NCBI GenBank assembly: GCA_963580455.1
Contig: OY756962.1
Location: 12,480,001-12,544,000, forward strand
DNA: 64,000 nt
Direction of reading: 5' to 3'
From: Euonymus europaeus
Taxonomy: Eukaryota > Streptophyta > Magnoliopsida > Celastrales > Celastraceae
Below, piece by piece: positions 23,122-34,460 of the stretch; the stretch's first letter is position 1, and each line of letters begins with the position of its first letter. The translations under genes were made by a program, and so were the position numbers. The notes under the pieces are model-generated. The model did no database searches, was not told the origin of the DNA, and saw nothing but the letters and a program-made list of their open reading frames with translations.

Positions 23122-26100
23122 GCTCTGTGTACACATTTTATAGTTCTTCTATGACAAATTTTACAGGTATAAGCTTCCAAGATTATTTCGATGCTAAAAC
23201 GTCAGCTTTCTATGACAAATGCTCAAAAACCGTTAAGAGCTCCACCATAGATAGAGTTGAGCAACTTCGGACCATCAAAGTTCCTCGGTGTACACTTTTT
23301 ATTGTTCTTCTACGTCAAATTTGGCGAGTATAAGCTTCCTAGATTATTTCGACGCCAAAACACCAACTTTCTATGAAAAATGTACAAAACCGTTAAAAGC
23401 TCCTCCATAAGAAGAGTTGAGAAATTCCGAACCATGAAAGTTCCTCGGTATCTACTTTTTATTTTTTCTTTATCTCCAAAATTACTTGTATTCGCCTCGT
23501 AAATTGTTTTGTTGTCAAGAGAACAAATTTCGGACCAAATATGGCAAAACTATTAAAAACAACTCCATCGAGAGAGTTGAGCAATTTCGGGCTGTCAAAG
23601 TTGCTCTGTGTACACTTTTTATTGTTCTTCTATGTTAAATTTTACGAGTATATGCTTCCTAGATTATTTCGATGCCAAAACACCAACTTTCTATGAAAAT
23701 AGATAAAATCGTTAAATGCTCCTCCATAAGGAGAGTTGAGAAATTCGGAACCATCAAAGTTGTTCGAATTTCACTTTTTATTATTCTTTTGTGTCCAAAA
23801 TTACTAGTATTCGCTTCGTAAATTGTTATTTGTCAAGAGAACAATTTTCGGTCTAAATTTGGCAAAACTATTAAAAACAACTCCATCGAGAGAGTTGACC
23901 AATTTCGTGCCATCAAAGTTGCTCTGTGTACACTTTTTGATGTTCTTCTATGTAAAATTTTACGAGTATAAGATTCCTATATTATTTCGATGTTAAAACG
24001 TCACCTTTCTATGACAAATGCACAAAAATCGTTAAGAGCTCCACAATAGATAGAGTGGAGCAACTTCGGACCATCAAAGTTCCTCGGTGTACACTTCTTA
24101 TTGTTCTTCTATGTCAAATTCGACGAGTATAAGCTTCCTAGATTATTTCGATGCCAAAACACCAACTTTCTATGAAAAATGGACAAAACCGTGAAAGTTG
24201 CTCGGTATGCACTTTTTATTGTTTCTTTATGTCCAAAATTACTAGTATTCGCTTCGTAAATTGTTTTTTTGTCAAGAGAACAAATTTCTGTCTAAATTTG
24301 TCAAAACTATTAAAAACAACTACATCGAGAGAATTGACCAATTTCGTGCCATCAAAGATGCTCTGTGTACACTTTTTATTGTTCTTCTATGTCAAATTTT
24401 ACGAGTATAAGCTTCCTAGATTATTTTGATGGCAAAACGTCACCTTACTACGACAAATGCACAAAAATCATTAAGAGCTCCACTATAGATAGAGTTGAGA
24501 AACTTCGGACCATCAAAGTTCCTCGGAGTACACTTTTTATTGTTCTTCTATGTCAAGTATAAGATTCCAAGATTATTTCGATGCTAAAACACCAACCTTC
24601 TATGAAAAATGGACAAAACCGTTAAAATCTCCTCAATAAGGAGAGTTGAGCAATTCCGAACCATGAAAGTTGCTCTGTATGCACTTTTTATTGTTTCTTT
24701 ATGTCCAAAATTACTAGTATTCGCTTCATAAATTGTTTTTTTGTCAAGAGAACAAATTTCTGTATAAATTTGTCAAAACTATTAAAAACAACTACATCGA
24801 GAGAATTGACCAATTTCTTGCCATCAAAGATGCTCTGTGTACACCTTTTATTGTTCTTCTATGTCAAATTTTTCGAGTATAAGCTTCCTAGATTATTTCG
24901 ATGCCAAAACACCAACCTTCTATGAAAAATGGACGAAACCGTTAAAAGCTCCTCCATAAGGAGAGTTGAGCAATTCTGAACCATGAAAGTTCCTCGGTAT
25001 GCACTTTTTATTGTTTCTTTATGTCCAAAATTACTAGTATTCTCTTCGTAAATTGTTTTGTTGTCAAAAGAACAAATTTCGGTCCAAATTTGGCAAAACA
25101 ATTAAAAACAACTCCATCGAGAGAGTTGAGAAATTTGGAGCTGTCAAAGTTGCTTTCTGTACACATTTTATAGTTTTTTTATGTCAAATTTTACGAGTAT
25201 AAGCTTCATAGATTATTTCGATGCCAAAACACCAACATTCTATGACAAATAGACAAAACGGTTAAAAACCTCTTCCGTAAGGAGAGTTGAGCAATTTCGA
25301 ACCACCAAAGTTGCTATGTGTACACTTTTTATTCTTCCTCTATGTCAAATTTTACGAGTATATTATCAAAGTTGCTCGGTGTACACATTTTATAGTTCTT
25401 TTATGTCAAATTTTACGAGTATAAGCTTCCTAGATTATTTCGATGCCAAAATGTCACCTTTCTATGACAAATGCACAAAAATCGTTAAGAGCTCCACAAT
25501 AGATTGAGTGGAGCAACTTCGGACCATCAATGTTCCTCGGTGTACACTTCTTATTGTTCTTCTATGTCAAATTTGACGAGTATAAGCTTCCTAGATTATT
25601 TTGATGCCAAAACACCAACTTTCTATGAAAAATGGACCAAACCTTTAAAAGCTCCTACATAAGGAGAGTCGAGCAATTCCGAACCATAAAAGTTGCTCGG
25701 TATGCACTTTTTATTCTTTCTTTATGTCCAAAATTACTAGTATTCTCTTCGTAAATTGTTTTGTTGTCAAAAGAACAAATTTCGGTCCAAATTTGGCAAA
25801 ACAATTAAAAACAACTCCATCGAGAGAGTTGAGAAATTTGGAGCTGTCAAACTTGCTCTGTGTACACTTTTTATTGTTCTTTAATGTCAAATTTTATGAG
25901 TATAAGCTTCCTCGATTATTTTGATGCCAAAACGTCACCTTTCTATGACAAATGCACAAAAACCGTTAAGAGCTCCACCATAGATAGAGTTGAGCAACTT
26001 CGGACCATCAAAGTTTCTCGGAGTACACTTTTTATTGTTCTTCTATGTCAAATTTTACGAGTATAAGCTCCCTAGATTATTTCGATGCCAAAACGTCACC

Positions 26101-27865
26101 TTTCTATAACAAATGCACAAAAACCGTTAAGAGCTCCACCATAGATAGAGTTGAGCAACTTCGGACCTTCAAAGTTCCTCGTTGTACACTTTTTATTATT
26201 CTTCTATGTCAAATTTGACGAGTATAAGCTTCCTAGATTATTTCCGTGCCAAAACACCAACTTTCTATGAAAAATGGATAAAACCGTTAAAAGCTCGTCC
26301 ATAAGGAGAGTTGAACAATTTCGAACCATGAAAGTTGCTCGGTATGCACTTTTTATTGTTTCTTTACGTCCAAAATTACTAGTATTCGTTTCGTAAATTG
26401 TTATATTGTCAAGAGAACAAATTTCGGTCCAAATATGGCAAAACTATTAAAAACAACTCAAACGAGAAAGTTGAGCATTTTCGGGCTGTCAAAGTTGCTG
26501 GGTGTACACTTTTTATTGTTCTTCTATGTCAAATTTAACGACTATAAGCTTCATAGATTATTTCGATGCCAAAACACCAACTTTCTATGACAAATAGACA
26601 AAACGGTTAAAAAGCTCCTCCGTAAGGAGAGTTGAGCAATTTCGAACCACCAAAGTTGCAATGTGTACACTTTTTATTCTTCCTCTATGTCAAATTTTAC
26701 GAGTATATTATCAAAGTTGCTCGGTGTACACATTTTATAGTTCTTTTATGTCAAATTTTACGAGTATAAGCTTCCTAGATTATTTTGATGCCAAAATGTC
26801 ACCTTTCTATGACAAATGCACAAAAACCGTTAAGAGCTCCACCATAGATAGAGTTGAGCAACTTCGAACTATCAAAGTCCCTCGGAGTACACTTTTTATT
26901 GTTCTTCTATGTCAAATTTGACGAGTATAAGCTTCCTAGATTATTTCGATGCCAAAACACCAACCTTTATGAAAAATGGACAAAACCGTTAAAAGCTCCT
27001 CCATAAGGAGAGTTGAGCAATTCCGAACCATGAAAGTTGCTCTGTATGCACTTTTTATTGTTTCTTTATGTCCAAAATTACTAATATTCGCTTCGAAAAT
27101 TGGTTTTTTGTCAAGAGAACAAATTTTGATCCAAATTGGGCAAAACAATTAAAAACAACTCCATCGAGAGAGTTGAGAAATTTCGGGCTGTCAAAGTTGC
27201 TCTGTGTACACTTTTTATTATTCTTCTATGACAAATTTTACAAGTATAAGCTTCCTAGATTATTTCGATGCTAAAACGTCAGCTTTTTATGATAAATGCA
27301 CAAAAACCGTTAAGAGCTCCACCATAGATAGAGTTGAGCAACTTCGGACTGTCAAAGTTCCTCGGTGTACACTTTTTATTATTCTTCTACGTCAAATTTG
27401 GCGAGTATAAGCTTCCTAGATTATTTCGACGCCAAAACACCAACTTTCTATGAAAAATGTACAAAACCGTTAAAAGCTCCTCCATAAGGAGAGTTGAGAA
27501 ATTCCGAACCATGAAAGTTCCTCCGTATGCACTTTTTATTATTTCTTTATCTCCAAAATTACTTGTATTCGCCTCGTAAATTGTTTTGTTGTCAAGAGAA
27601 CAAATTTCGGTCCATATATGAAAAAACTATTAAAAACAACTCCATCGAGAGAGTTGAGCAATTTCGGGCTGTCAAAGTTGCTTTGTGTACACTTTTTATT
27701 GTTCTTCTATGTCAAATTTTACGAGTATAAGCTTCCTAGATTATTTCGATGCCAAAACACCAACTTTCTATGAAAAATTGATAAAACCGTTAAATGCTCC
27801 TCCATAAGGAGAGTTGAGAAATTCGGAAACATGAAAGTTGCTTGAATTTCACTTTTTATTATTTC

Positions 27866-27870
27866 TTTAT
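27866..27870. other. Target-site duplication, left (TTTAT)
   Basis: Five satellite bases, TTTAT, directly precede the LTR and are repeated directly after it at 30336-30340. Removing the LTR and one copy restores TTTCTTTATGTCCAAAATT, the normal type C sequence. Confidence 0.95.
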
Positions 27871-27916
27871 TGTCGCAACCGGTTTTGCGAGAGGAAATTT
27901 TAAAAAGAGAGTCACC

Positions 27917-27941
27917 ACCAATTGTAATAGTTGCAATTGGT
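27917..27941. repeat. Inverted repeat near LTR 5' end
   Basis: Perfect 8-bp arms ACCAATTG (27917-27924) and CAATTGGT (27934-27941) surround a 9-base spacer. The position, 46 bp inside the LTR end, would suit a structural or protein-binding element, but no function can be assigned. Confidence 0.7.
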
Positions 27942-28179
27942 CACCGATTAAAAATAATTTGGTCTGCGAAAATCCAAAGAAAATGGGTAAGCGAGTTTGT
28001 TACGTATGGAGAAGGTGTGAGGCACCCCACAACGTTTGTTTTAAAAAACAGTTGCCAATTTAACTTTTATTATCCCATTATATGATTAAGAAAATTAAAC
28101 GTGATAAAAAATATATACATGATAAATATTTACAGCATATAAAAGTTATATTGAGAGTATAATATTGAGGTTCATGAGA

Positions 28180-28600
28180 CTCTTCCATCCAATGGTCAAA
28201 TATCCATGAAACACTCTCACCTCAAGAATTTTGTCTGAAGGTGCATCCAATGCATTCCCCAAATTAATTCCATCGTCGGTTAAGACTTTCGATATAATTT
28301 TTATACACGCATAAAATATATAATATGAATGCTGAAAAATAAAAATAAGAACTCCTCTCCATCCAATGGTTAGGAATTCCCTAAAAATTTCCTCAAGAAT
28401 CCGATCGAAAACATCCAATGCCACTCGATTAGTTCCGTCGTCGGATTAACCTTTTGATATTATTTTTATATACAATATAAATGCTTTAAAAATATTCTCT
28501 CCATCCAATGGATGAGAATTTCATAAAATTTTATCCTCAAGAATCCTTTTGGGATAGCATCCAATGCTTCTCCGTTTGGTTCCATCGTCGGATATTTGGC
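28180..28600. repeat. Three degenerate direct subrepeats in the LTR
   Basis: Three tandem units start near 28180, 28355 and 28497. Each has CCATCCAATGG near its start (28185, 28359, 28501), then CCTCAAGAAT, then CATCCAATGC, and ends near CCATCGTCGG or CCGTCGTCGG (about 28270, 28435, 28583). Spacing is 174 and 142 bp. They are well diverged, so the repeat is older than this insertion and likely belongs to the element family. Confidence 0.85.
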
Positions 28601-28653
28601 GATTTGAACATAGAAAATCGTATGATTTGATTCTTTTTAAAATTATTTAAACA

Positions 28654-28850
28654 GCCCAATATCCTACAATTATCAAACCTGCCCAATTTGTCATAAACCA
28701 ATCTTGACCCAAAACACTAAGGCCCAGCATATTAAATAAACCAATCTCGGCCCGTTAACAATACCAACAAAAACCAAACCAGGCCCATAACAGGAACTAA
28801 AACCCAAAAATCAAACAAAATCGGCCCAGCAGCTCAATCAGGCCCGGCCC
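28654..28850. promoter_or_regulatory. GCCCA-rich cluster in the LTR
   Basis: GCCCA or GGCCC cores recur at about 28654, 28681, 28722, 28748, 28782, 28823 and 28841. The complementary TGGGC cores cluster at the other side of the minisatellite (about 29998-30230). In plant promoters RGCCCA/TGGGCY are known as site II elements bound by TCP factors; a role here is inference from motif density only. Confidence 0.4.
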
Positions 28851-29209
28851 GATCACTGTTCATCATCTCCTTCCTTGACAGCACCACCGACGCCGGTAGT
28901 CTTCCCGTCCCGTCCAACTACACGCCTGTAAACAGTGAAAACAGAGCAGCAAAACAGCAAAACAAGATCTGAAACAAACCGAACAATAACCTCAAAAAAA
29001 ATGAATCCAAAAACAGCCCAACATCTCGGTGTTTCTTCCTCCAAAAATTGACCTCCGATCTCTCCGTTTTTTCCTTTTGCTTCAGACCCGATCTTCCACA
29101 AAAACACACCTCCGGATCTCCGGTTTTTCTCCCTCAAGAATTTTGAAAAAAGTTCCTCTCAAAAACACCTCGAAAATCCCTCTCAATCTCTCCTTTTTCT
29201 CTCCAAAAA

Positions 29210-29790
29210 CAGCAACTCTCCTCCCTCCAGCTTTCGACTCTTTTTCCCCAAAATTCCCCCCGAAATTCCTCCAAAAACAAACCAAAAACAGCCCCGCAAT
29301 TCCTCTCCAAAAACAACCCCAAAAAACCAGCAACTCTCCTCCTCTGAAATTCCTCCAAAAACAACCCCTAAATTCCTCCGAAAACGACCCAAAAACAGCC
29401 CCGAAATTCCTATCCAAAACAACCCAAAAAACAGCAACTCTCCTCCTCCGAAATTCCTCCAAAAACAACCCAAAAACAGCCCCGAAAAACCTCTCCAAAA
29501 AACCCAAAAAACAGCAACTCTCCTCCTCCGAAATTCCTCCAAAAACAGCCCCGAAATTCCTCTCCAAAAACCACCCCAAAAAACCAGCAACTCTCCTCCC
29601 CCGAAATTCCTCCAAAAACAACCCAAAAACAGCCCCGAAATTCCTCTCCAAAAACAACCCAAAAAACAGCAACTCTCCTCCTCCGAAATTCCTCCAAAAA
29701 CAAACCCGAAATTCCTCCAAAAACAGCCCCAAAATTCCTCTCGAAAAACCACCCAAAAAACAGCAACTCTCCTCCCTTTTATAACCAAAA
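29210..29790. repeat. Pyrimidine-rich minisatellite in the LTR
   Basis: Seven variable-length units each contain AGCAACTCTCCTCC (starts near 29211, 29329, 29432, 29512, 29586, 29668, 29762), giving periods of 118, 103, 80, 74, 82 and 94 bp. Between them are runs of AAATTCCTCCAAAAACA and AACCCAAAAACAGCCCC. The + strand has almost no G, so long open frames exist on both strands (29029-29784 and 29082-29840). Their translations are low-complexity echoes of the repeat, and I do not call them genes. Confidence 0.88.
29777..29784 (+). promoter_or_regulatory. Possible LTR TATA box
   Basis: TTTTATAA follows the end of the minisatellite and lies about 70 bp before a CT-rich tract. If it is the U3 promoter, transcription would start near 29810 and leave about 520 bp of R-U5, reasonable for a long plant LTR. 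No other evidence supports it. Confidence 0.25.
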
Positions 29791-29853
29791 AAAGAATCAA
29801 TCCCCCCAAAATCAACAAATCCGGCTCTTAAGGTCTTCATCCTTGAATTTCAG

Positions 29854-29868
29854 CCTCTCTCTCTCTCT
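29854..29868. repeat. CT microsatellite
   Basis: A short run of CT dinucleotides (CCTCTCTCTCTCTC) within the LTR, downstream of the TATA-like site. CT runs are common in plant 5' leaders; nothing more can be said. Confidence 0.7.
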
Positions 29869-29997
29869 CATGTCTTTGTCGGCCGCCCCTCTCTTTTAGG
29901 TGAGTTCTTGACTTCCTCCAGCCGGCGCCTCCCCTTCCTCCAAAAGCTTTTTCTTTTTTTCTTTCATTAAGTCATTTAGGGTTAGGTATTTGGTGGT

Positions 29998-30230
29998 GGG
30001 CTGGGGCGGTCCAGGTGGGTCAAATAGGATTTTGGGCCTTTGGGTTTTTGGGGTTTATTTTAGAGATGGGCTTAATTGGGTAATGGGTTAGTTGTAGGCA
30101 TTTGGGCTGGGCTTGGTTGGGTTATTTAGTGTTTGGGTAGGTTAATTTGGGCTTTAGGCATTCTTGGGTAGTAATTGGATTGGTATTTTTTGTTGTGAGC
30201 AATTAGGATAATATATGGCTTATTTGGGCC
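29998..30230. promoter_or_regulatory. TGGGC-rich cluster in the LTR
   Basis: TGGGC cores recur near 29998, 30033, 30067, 30103, 30108, 30148 and 30224, in the opposite orientation to the GCCCA cluster upstream. The two clusters flank the minisatellite as a loose inverted arrangement. A GGGC/GCCC-rich LTR is unlike the surrounding AT-rich satellite and marks the insert as foreign to the array. Confidence 0.4.
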
Positions 30231-30335
30231 AACTTGGGTAAATTAGGAAATATTTTTTTTGTTTTCTTTTTCAATATTTTATTTCATTTTTATATTTTAA
30301 AACAATAACTTTCCGGACAAAAATGGTGTACTACA

Positions 30336-30340
30336 TTTAT
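30336..30340. other. Target-site duplication, right (TTTAT)
   Basis: Perfect match to 27866-27870. The satellite continues GTCCAAAATTACTAG immediately afterwards, in frame with the type C monomer interrupted on the left. Confidence 0.95.
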
Positions 30341-33300
30341 GTCCAAAATTACTAGTATTCGCTTCGAAAATTGTTTTTTTGTCAAGAGAACAAATTTTGG
30401 TCTAAATTTGGCAAAACTATTAAAAACAACTCCATCGAGAGAGTTGACCAATTTCGTGCCATCAAAGTTGCTCTGTGTACACTTTTTGTTGTTCTTCTAT
30501 GTAAAATTTTACAAGTATAAGCTTCCTAGATTATTTCGATGTTAAAACGTCACCTTTCTATGACAAATGCACAAAAATCATTAAGAGCTCCACAATAGAT
30601 TGAGTGGAGCAACTTCGGACCATCAATGTTCCTCGGTGTACACTTCTTATTGTTCTTCTATGTCAAATTTGACGAGTATAAGCTTCCTAGATTATTTTGA
30701 TGCCAAAACACCAACTTTCTATGAAAAATGGACAAAACCATTAAAAGCTCCAACATAAGGAGAGTCGAGCAATTCTGAACCATAAAAGTTGCTCGGTATG
30801 CACTTTTTATTGTTTCTTTATGTCCAAAATTACTAGTATTCTCTTCATAAATTGTTTTGTTGTCAAAAGAACAAATTTCGGTCCAAATTTGGCAAAACAA
30901 TTAAAAACAACTCCGTCGAGAGAGTTGAGAAATTTGGAGCTGTCAAAGTTTCTCAGTGTACACTTTTTATTTTTCTTTAATGTCAAATTTTATGAGTATA
31001 ATCTTCCTAGATTATTTTGATGCCAAAACGTCACCTTTCTATTACAAATGCACAAAAACCGTTAAGAGCTCCACCATAGATAGAGTTGAGCAACTTCGGA
31101 CCATCAAAGTTTCTCGGAGTACACTTTTTATTGTTCTTCTATGTCAAATTTTATGAGTATAAGCTTCCTAGATTATTTCGATGCCAAAACGTCACCTTTC
31201 TATAACAAATGCACAAAAACCGTTAAGAGCTCCACCATAGATAGAGTTGAGCAACTTCGGATAATAAAAGTTCCTCGGTCTACACTTTTTATTGTTCTTC
31301 TATTTCAAATTTGACGAGTATAAGTTTCCTACATTATTTCGATGCCAAAACATCAACTTTCTATGAAAAATGGACAAAACCGTTAAAACCTCCTTCATAA
31401 GTAGAGTTGAACAATTCCGAACCGTGAAAGTTGCTCGGTATGCATTTTTATTGTTTTTTTATGTCCAAAATTACTAGTATTCGCTTCGTAAATTGTTTTG
31501 TTGTCAAGAGAGCAAATTTCGTTCCATATTTGGTAAAACTATTAAAAACAACTCCATCGAGAGAGTTGAGCATTTTCGGGCTATCAAAGTTGCTCGGTGT
31601 ACAGTTTTTATTGTTCTTCTATGTCAAAGTTAACGAGTATAAGCTTCCTAGATTATTACGATGAAAAAACACCAACTTTCTATGACAAATAGATAAAACG
31701 GTTAAAAAGCTCCTCCGTAAGGAGAGTTGAGCAATTTTGAACCGGCAAAGTTGCTATGTGTACACTTTTTATTGTTCTTCACTGTCAAATTTTACGAGTA
31801 TATTATCAAAGTTGCTCGGTGTAAACATTTTATTGTTCTTTTATGTCAAATTTTACGAGTATAAGTTTCCTAGATTATTTCGATGCCAAAACGTAACCTT
31901 TCTATGACAAATGCACAAAAACCGTTAAGAGCTCCACCAGAGATAGATTTGAGCAACTTTAAACCATCAAAGTTCCTCGGAGTACACTTTTTATTGTTCT
32001 TCTATGTCAAATTTGATGAGCATAAGCTTCCTAGATTATTTCGATGCCAAAACACCAACCTTCTATGAAAAATGGACAAAACCGTTAAAAGCTCCTCCAT
32101 AAGGAGAGTTGAGCAATTCCAACCATGAAAGTTGCTCGGTATGCACTTTTTATTGTTTCTTTATGTCCAAAATTACTAGTATTCTCTTCGTAAATTGTTT
32201 TGTTGTCAAAAGATCAAATTTCGGTCCAAATTTGGCAAAACAATTAAAAACAACTCCATCGAGAGAGTTGATAAATTTCGGGCTGTCAAAGTTGCTCTGT
32301 GTAAACTTTTTATTATTCTTCTATGTCAAATTTTACGAGTTTAAGCTTCCTAGATTATTTCGATGCCAAAACGTCACCTTTCTATGACAAATGCACAAAA
32401 ACCGTTAAGAGCTCCACCATAGATAGAGTTGAGCAACTTCGGACCATCAAAGTTACTCGGTGTACACTTTTTATTGTTCTTCTATTTCAAATTTGACGAG
32501 TATACCTAGATTATTTCGATGCCAAAACATCAACTTTCTATGAAAAATGGACAAAACCGTTAAAACCTTCTCCATAAGTAGAGTTGAGCAATTCCGAACC
32601 GTGAAAGTTGCTCGGTATGCAATTTTTATTGTTTGTTTATGTCCAAAATTACTAGTATTCGCTTCGTAAATTGTTTTGTTGTCAAGAGAGCAAATTTCGG
32701 TCCATATTTCGCAAAACTATTAAAAACAACTCCATCGAGAGAGTTGAGCATTTTCGGGCTGTCAAAGTTGCTCGGTGTACACTTTTTATTGTTCTTCTAT
32801 GTCAAATTTAACGAGTATAAGCTTCCTAGATTATTTGGATGCCAAAACACAAACTTTCTATGACAAATAGACAAAACGGTTAAAAAGCTCCTCCGTAAGG
32901 AGAGTTGATCAATTTCGAACCAGCAAAGTTGCTATGTGTACACTTTTTATCGTTCTTCAATGTCAAATTTTACGAGTATATTATCAAAGTTGCTCGGTGT
33001 AAACATTTTATAGTTTTTTTATGTCAAATTTTACGAGTATAAGCTTCCTAGATTATTTCGATGCCAAAACGTAACCTTTCTACGACAAATCCACAAAAAC
33101 CGTTAAGAGCTCCACCATAGATAGAGTTGAGCAACTTCGGACCATCAAAGTTCCTCGTTGTACACTTTTTATTGTTTTCTATGTCAAATTTTACGAGTAT
33201 ATTATCAAAGTTGCTCGGTGTAAACATTTTATAGTTTTTTTATGTCAAATTTTACGAGTATAAGCTTCCTAGATTATTTCGATGCCAAAACGTAACCTTT

Positions 33301-33500
33301 CTATGACAAATCCACAAAAACCGTTAAGAGCTCCACCATAGATAGAGTTGAGCAACTTCGGACCATCAAAGTTCCTCGTTGTACACTTTTTATTGTTCTT
33401 CTATGTCAAATTTTACGAGTATAAGATTCTTAGATTATTTCGATGCCAAAACACCAATCTTCTATGAAAAATGGGCAAAATCATTAAAAGCTCCTCCATA

Positions 33501-34460
33501 AGGAGAGTTGAGCAATTCCGAACCATGAAAGTTGCTCGGTATGCACTTTTTATTGTTTCTTTATGTCCAAAATTACTAGTATTCGCTTCGAAAATAGGTT
33601 TTTTGTCAAGCGAACAAATTTCGGTCTAAATTTTGCAAAACTATTAAAAACAACTCCATCGAGAGAGTTGACCAATTTTATGCCATCAAAGTTGCTGGGT
33701 GTACCTTTTTTATTGTTCTTCTATGACAAATTTTACGAGTATAAGCTTTCTAGATTATTTCGATGCCAAAACGTCATCTTTCTATGACAAATGCACAAAA
33801 ACCGTTAAGAGGTCCACCATAGATATTGTTGAGCAACTTCGGACCATGAAAGTTCCTCGGTGTACACTTTTATTGTTCTTCTACGTCAAATTTGGCGAGT
33901 ATAAGCTTCCTAGATTATTTTGATGCCAAAACACCAACTTTCTATCAAAAATGTACAAAACCGTTAAAGGCTCCTACATAAGGAGAGTTGAGCAATTCCG
34001 AACCGTGAAAGTTGCTCGGTATGCACATTTTATTATTTCTTTATGTACAAAATTACTAGTATTCGCTTCAAAAATAGGTTTTTCGTCAAGCGAACAAATT
34101 TCGGTCTAAATTTTGCAAAACTATTAAAAACAACTCCATCGAGAGAGTTGACCAATTTTGTGCCATCAAAGTTGCTGGGTGTACACTTTTTATTGTTCTT
34201 CTATGACAAATTTTATGAGTATAAGCTTTCTAGATTATTTCGATGCGAAAACGTCATCTTTCTATGACAAATGCACAAAAACCGTTAAGAGCTCCACCAT
34301 AGCTATTGTTGAGCAACTTCGGACCATGAAAGTTCCTCGGTGTACACTTTTCATTGTTCTTCTACGTCAAATTTGGCGAGTATAAGCTTCCTAGATTATT
34401 TTGATGCCAAAACACCAACTTTCTATCAAAAATGTACAAAACCGTTAAAAGCTCCCCCAT
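33501..34460. repeat. 480-bp trimer tandem duplication
   Basis: Two adjacent copies of a three-monomer unit, offset exactly 480 bp. Each contains a C monomer with the rare AAAATAGGTTTTT and CAAGCGAACAAATTTC variants, an A monomer with GCTGGGTGTAC and CGTCATCTTTC, and a B monomer with ATCAAAAATGTACAAAACC. It is the cleanest example in the window of a single basic trimer being duplicated. Confidence 0.88.

Larger units (their letters stand above)
1..27870. repeat. Left arm of ~160-bp satellite array
   Basis: Continuous head-to-tail satellite DNA, all monomers in the same orientation. Each monomer opens with a box close to GTTGCTCGGTGTACACTTTT and recurs every 160-161 bp. Three types are visible: A (161 bp), B (160 bp) and C (160 bp), differing mainly in monomer positions 40-150. 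C is the most diverged but is still alignable. HindIII sites (AAGCTT) sit near monomer position 53 of most A and B units; a SpeI site (ACTAGT) sits near position 46 of most C units. The period matches nucleosome-sized plant satellites, so a centromeric, pericentromeric or subtelomeric location is likely, but the sequence alone cannot say which. I do not recognise the family by name. No gene is visible in this arm. Confidence 0.97.
18229..27870. repeat. Mosaic A/B/C satellite region
   Basis: About 9.6 kb of mixed monomers without a long single-type run. Local duplications include 24.2 against 24.7 kb (offset 472), 22.3 against 24.2 kb (offset 1941), 25.3-25.9 against 26.65-27.25 kb (offset 1345) and 23.1-23.8 against 27.2-27.87 kb (offset about 4078). 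Several shortened or rearranged monomers occur: near 19110, 20708, 22141, 24190 and 24552, and 61-bp units at 23.1, 25.3 and 26.7 kb. The region ends at the LTR insertion. No gene is seen. Confidence 0.88.
27871..30335 (+). mobile_element. Solo LTR of an LTR retrotransposon (2465 bp)
   Basis: The sequence begins TGTCGCAACC and ends GTACTACA, so it has the 5'-TG...CA-3' ends of an LTR, and it is flanked by perfect 5-bp direct repeats TTTAT. No second copy of its ends lies in the window, there is no primer-binding site next to its 3' end, and no gag or pol frame is visible, so it is a solo LTR rather than a complete element. Inside are three degenerate subrepeats, a GCCCA-rich stretch, a pyrimidine-rich minisatellite, a CT microsatellite and a TGGGC-rich stretch. 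From memory, long LTRs starting TGTCGCAACC and ending in a CGGACAAAAATNGGTGTNNACA-like sequence occur in plant Ty3/Gypsy elements of the Tat/Ogre group; this assignment is unverified. Orientation cannot be proven without the internal region; + is assumed from the TATA-like site and CT tract. Confidence 0.92.

Noticed and set aside
27842..28424. Open frames of 71-92 residues in the first part of the LTR
   Set aside because: They are short, overlap each other on both strands, one starts in satellite DNA, and none resembles gag or pol.
29029..29840. Overlapping 251- and 252-residue open frames on opposite strands inside the LTR
   Set aside because: Both are produced by the G-poor minisatellite, which lacks stop codons on either strand. 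The translations are low-complexity and contain no recognisable domain.
29975..29981. Telomere-type TTTAGGG motif in the LTR
   Set aside because: There is one copy followed by a degenerate TTAGG. This is not a telomeric tract.
27871..30335. Complete retrotransposon or a pair of LTRs
   Set aside because: The start and end sequences are each present once, with no internal domain and satellite immediately on both sides, so only one LTR is present.
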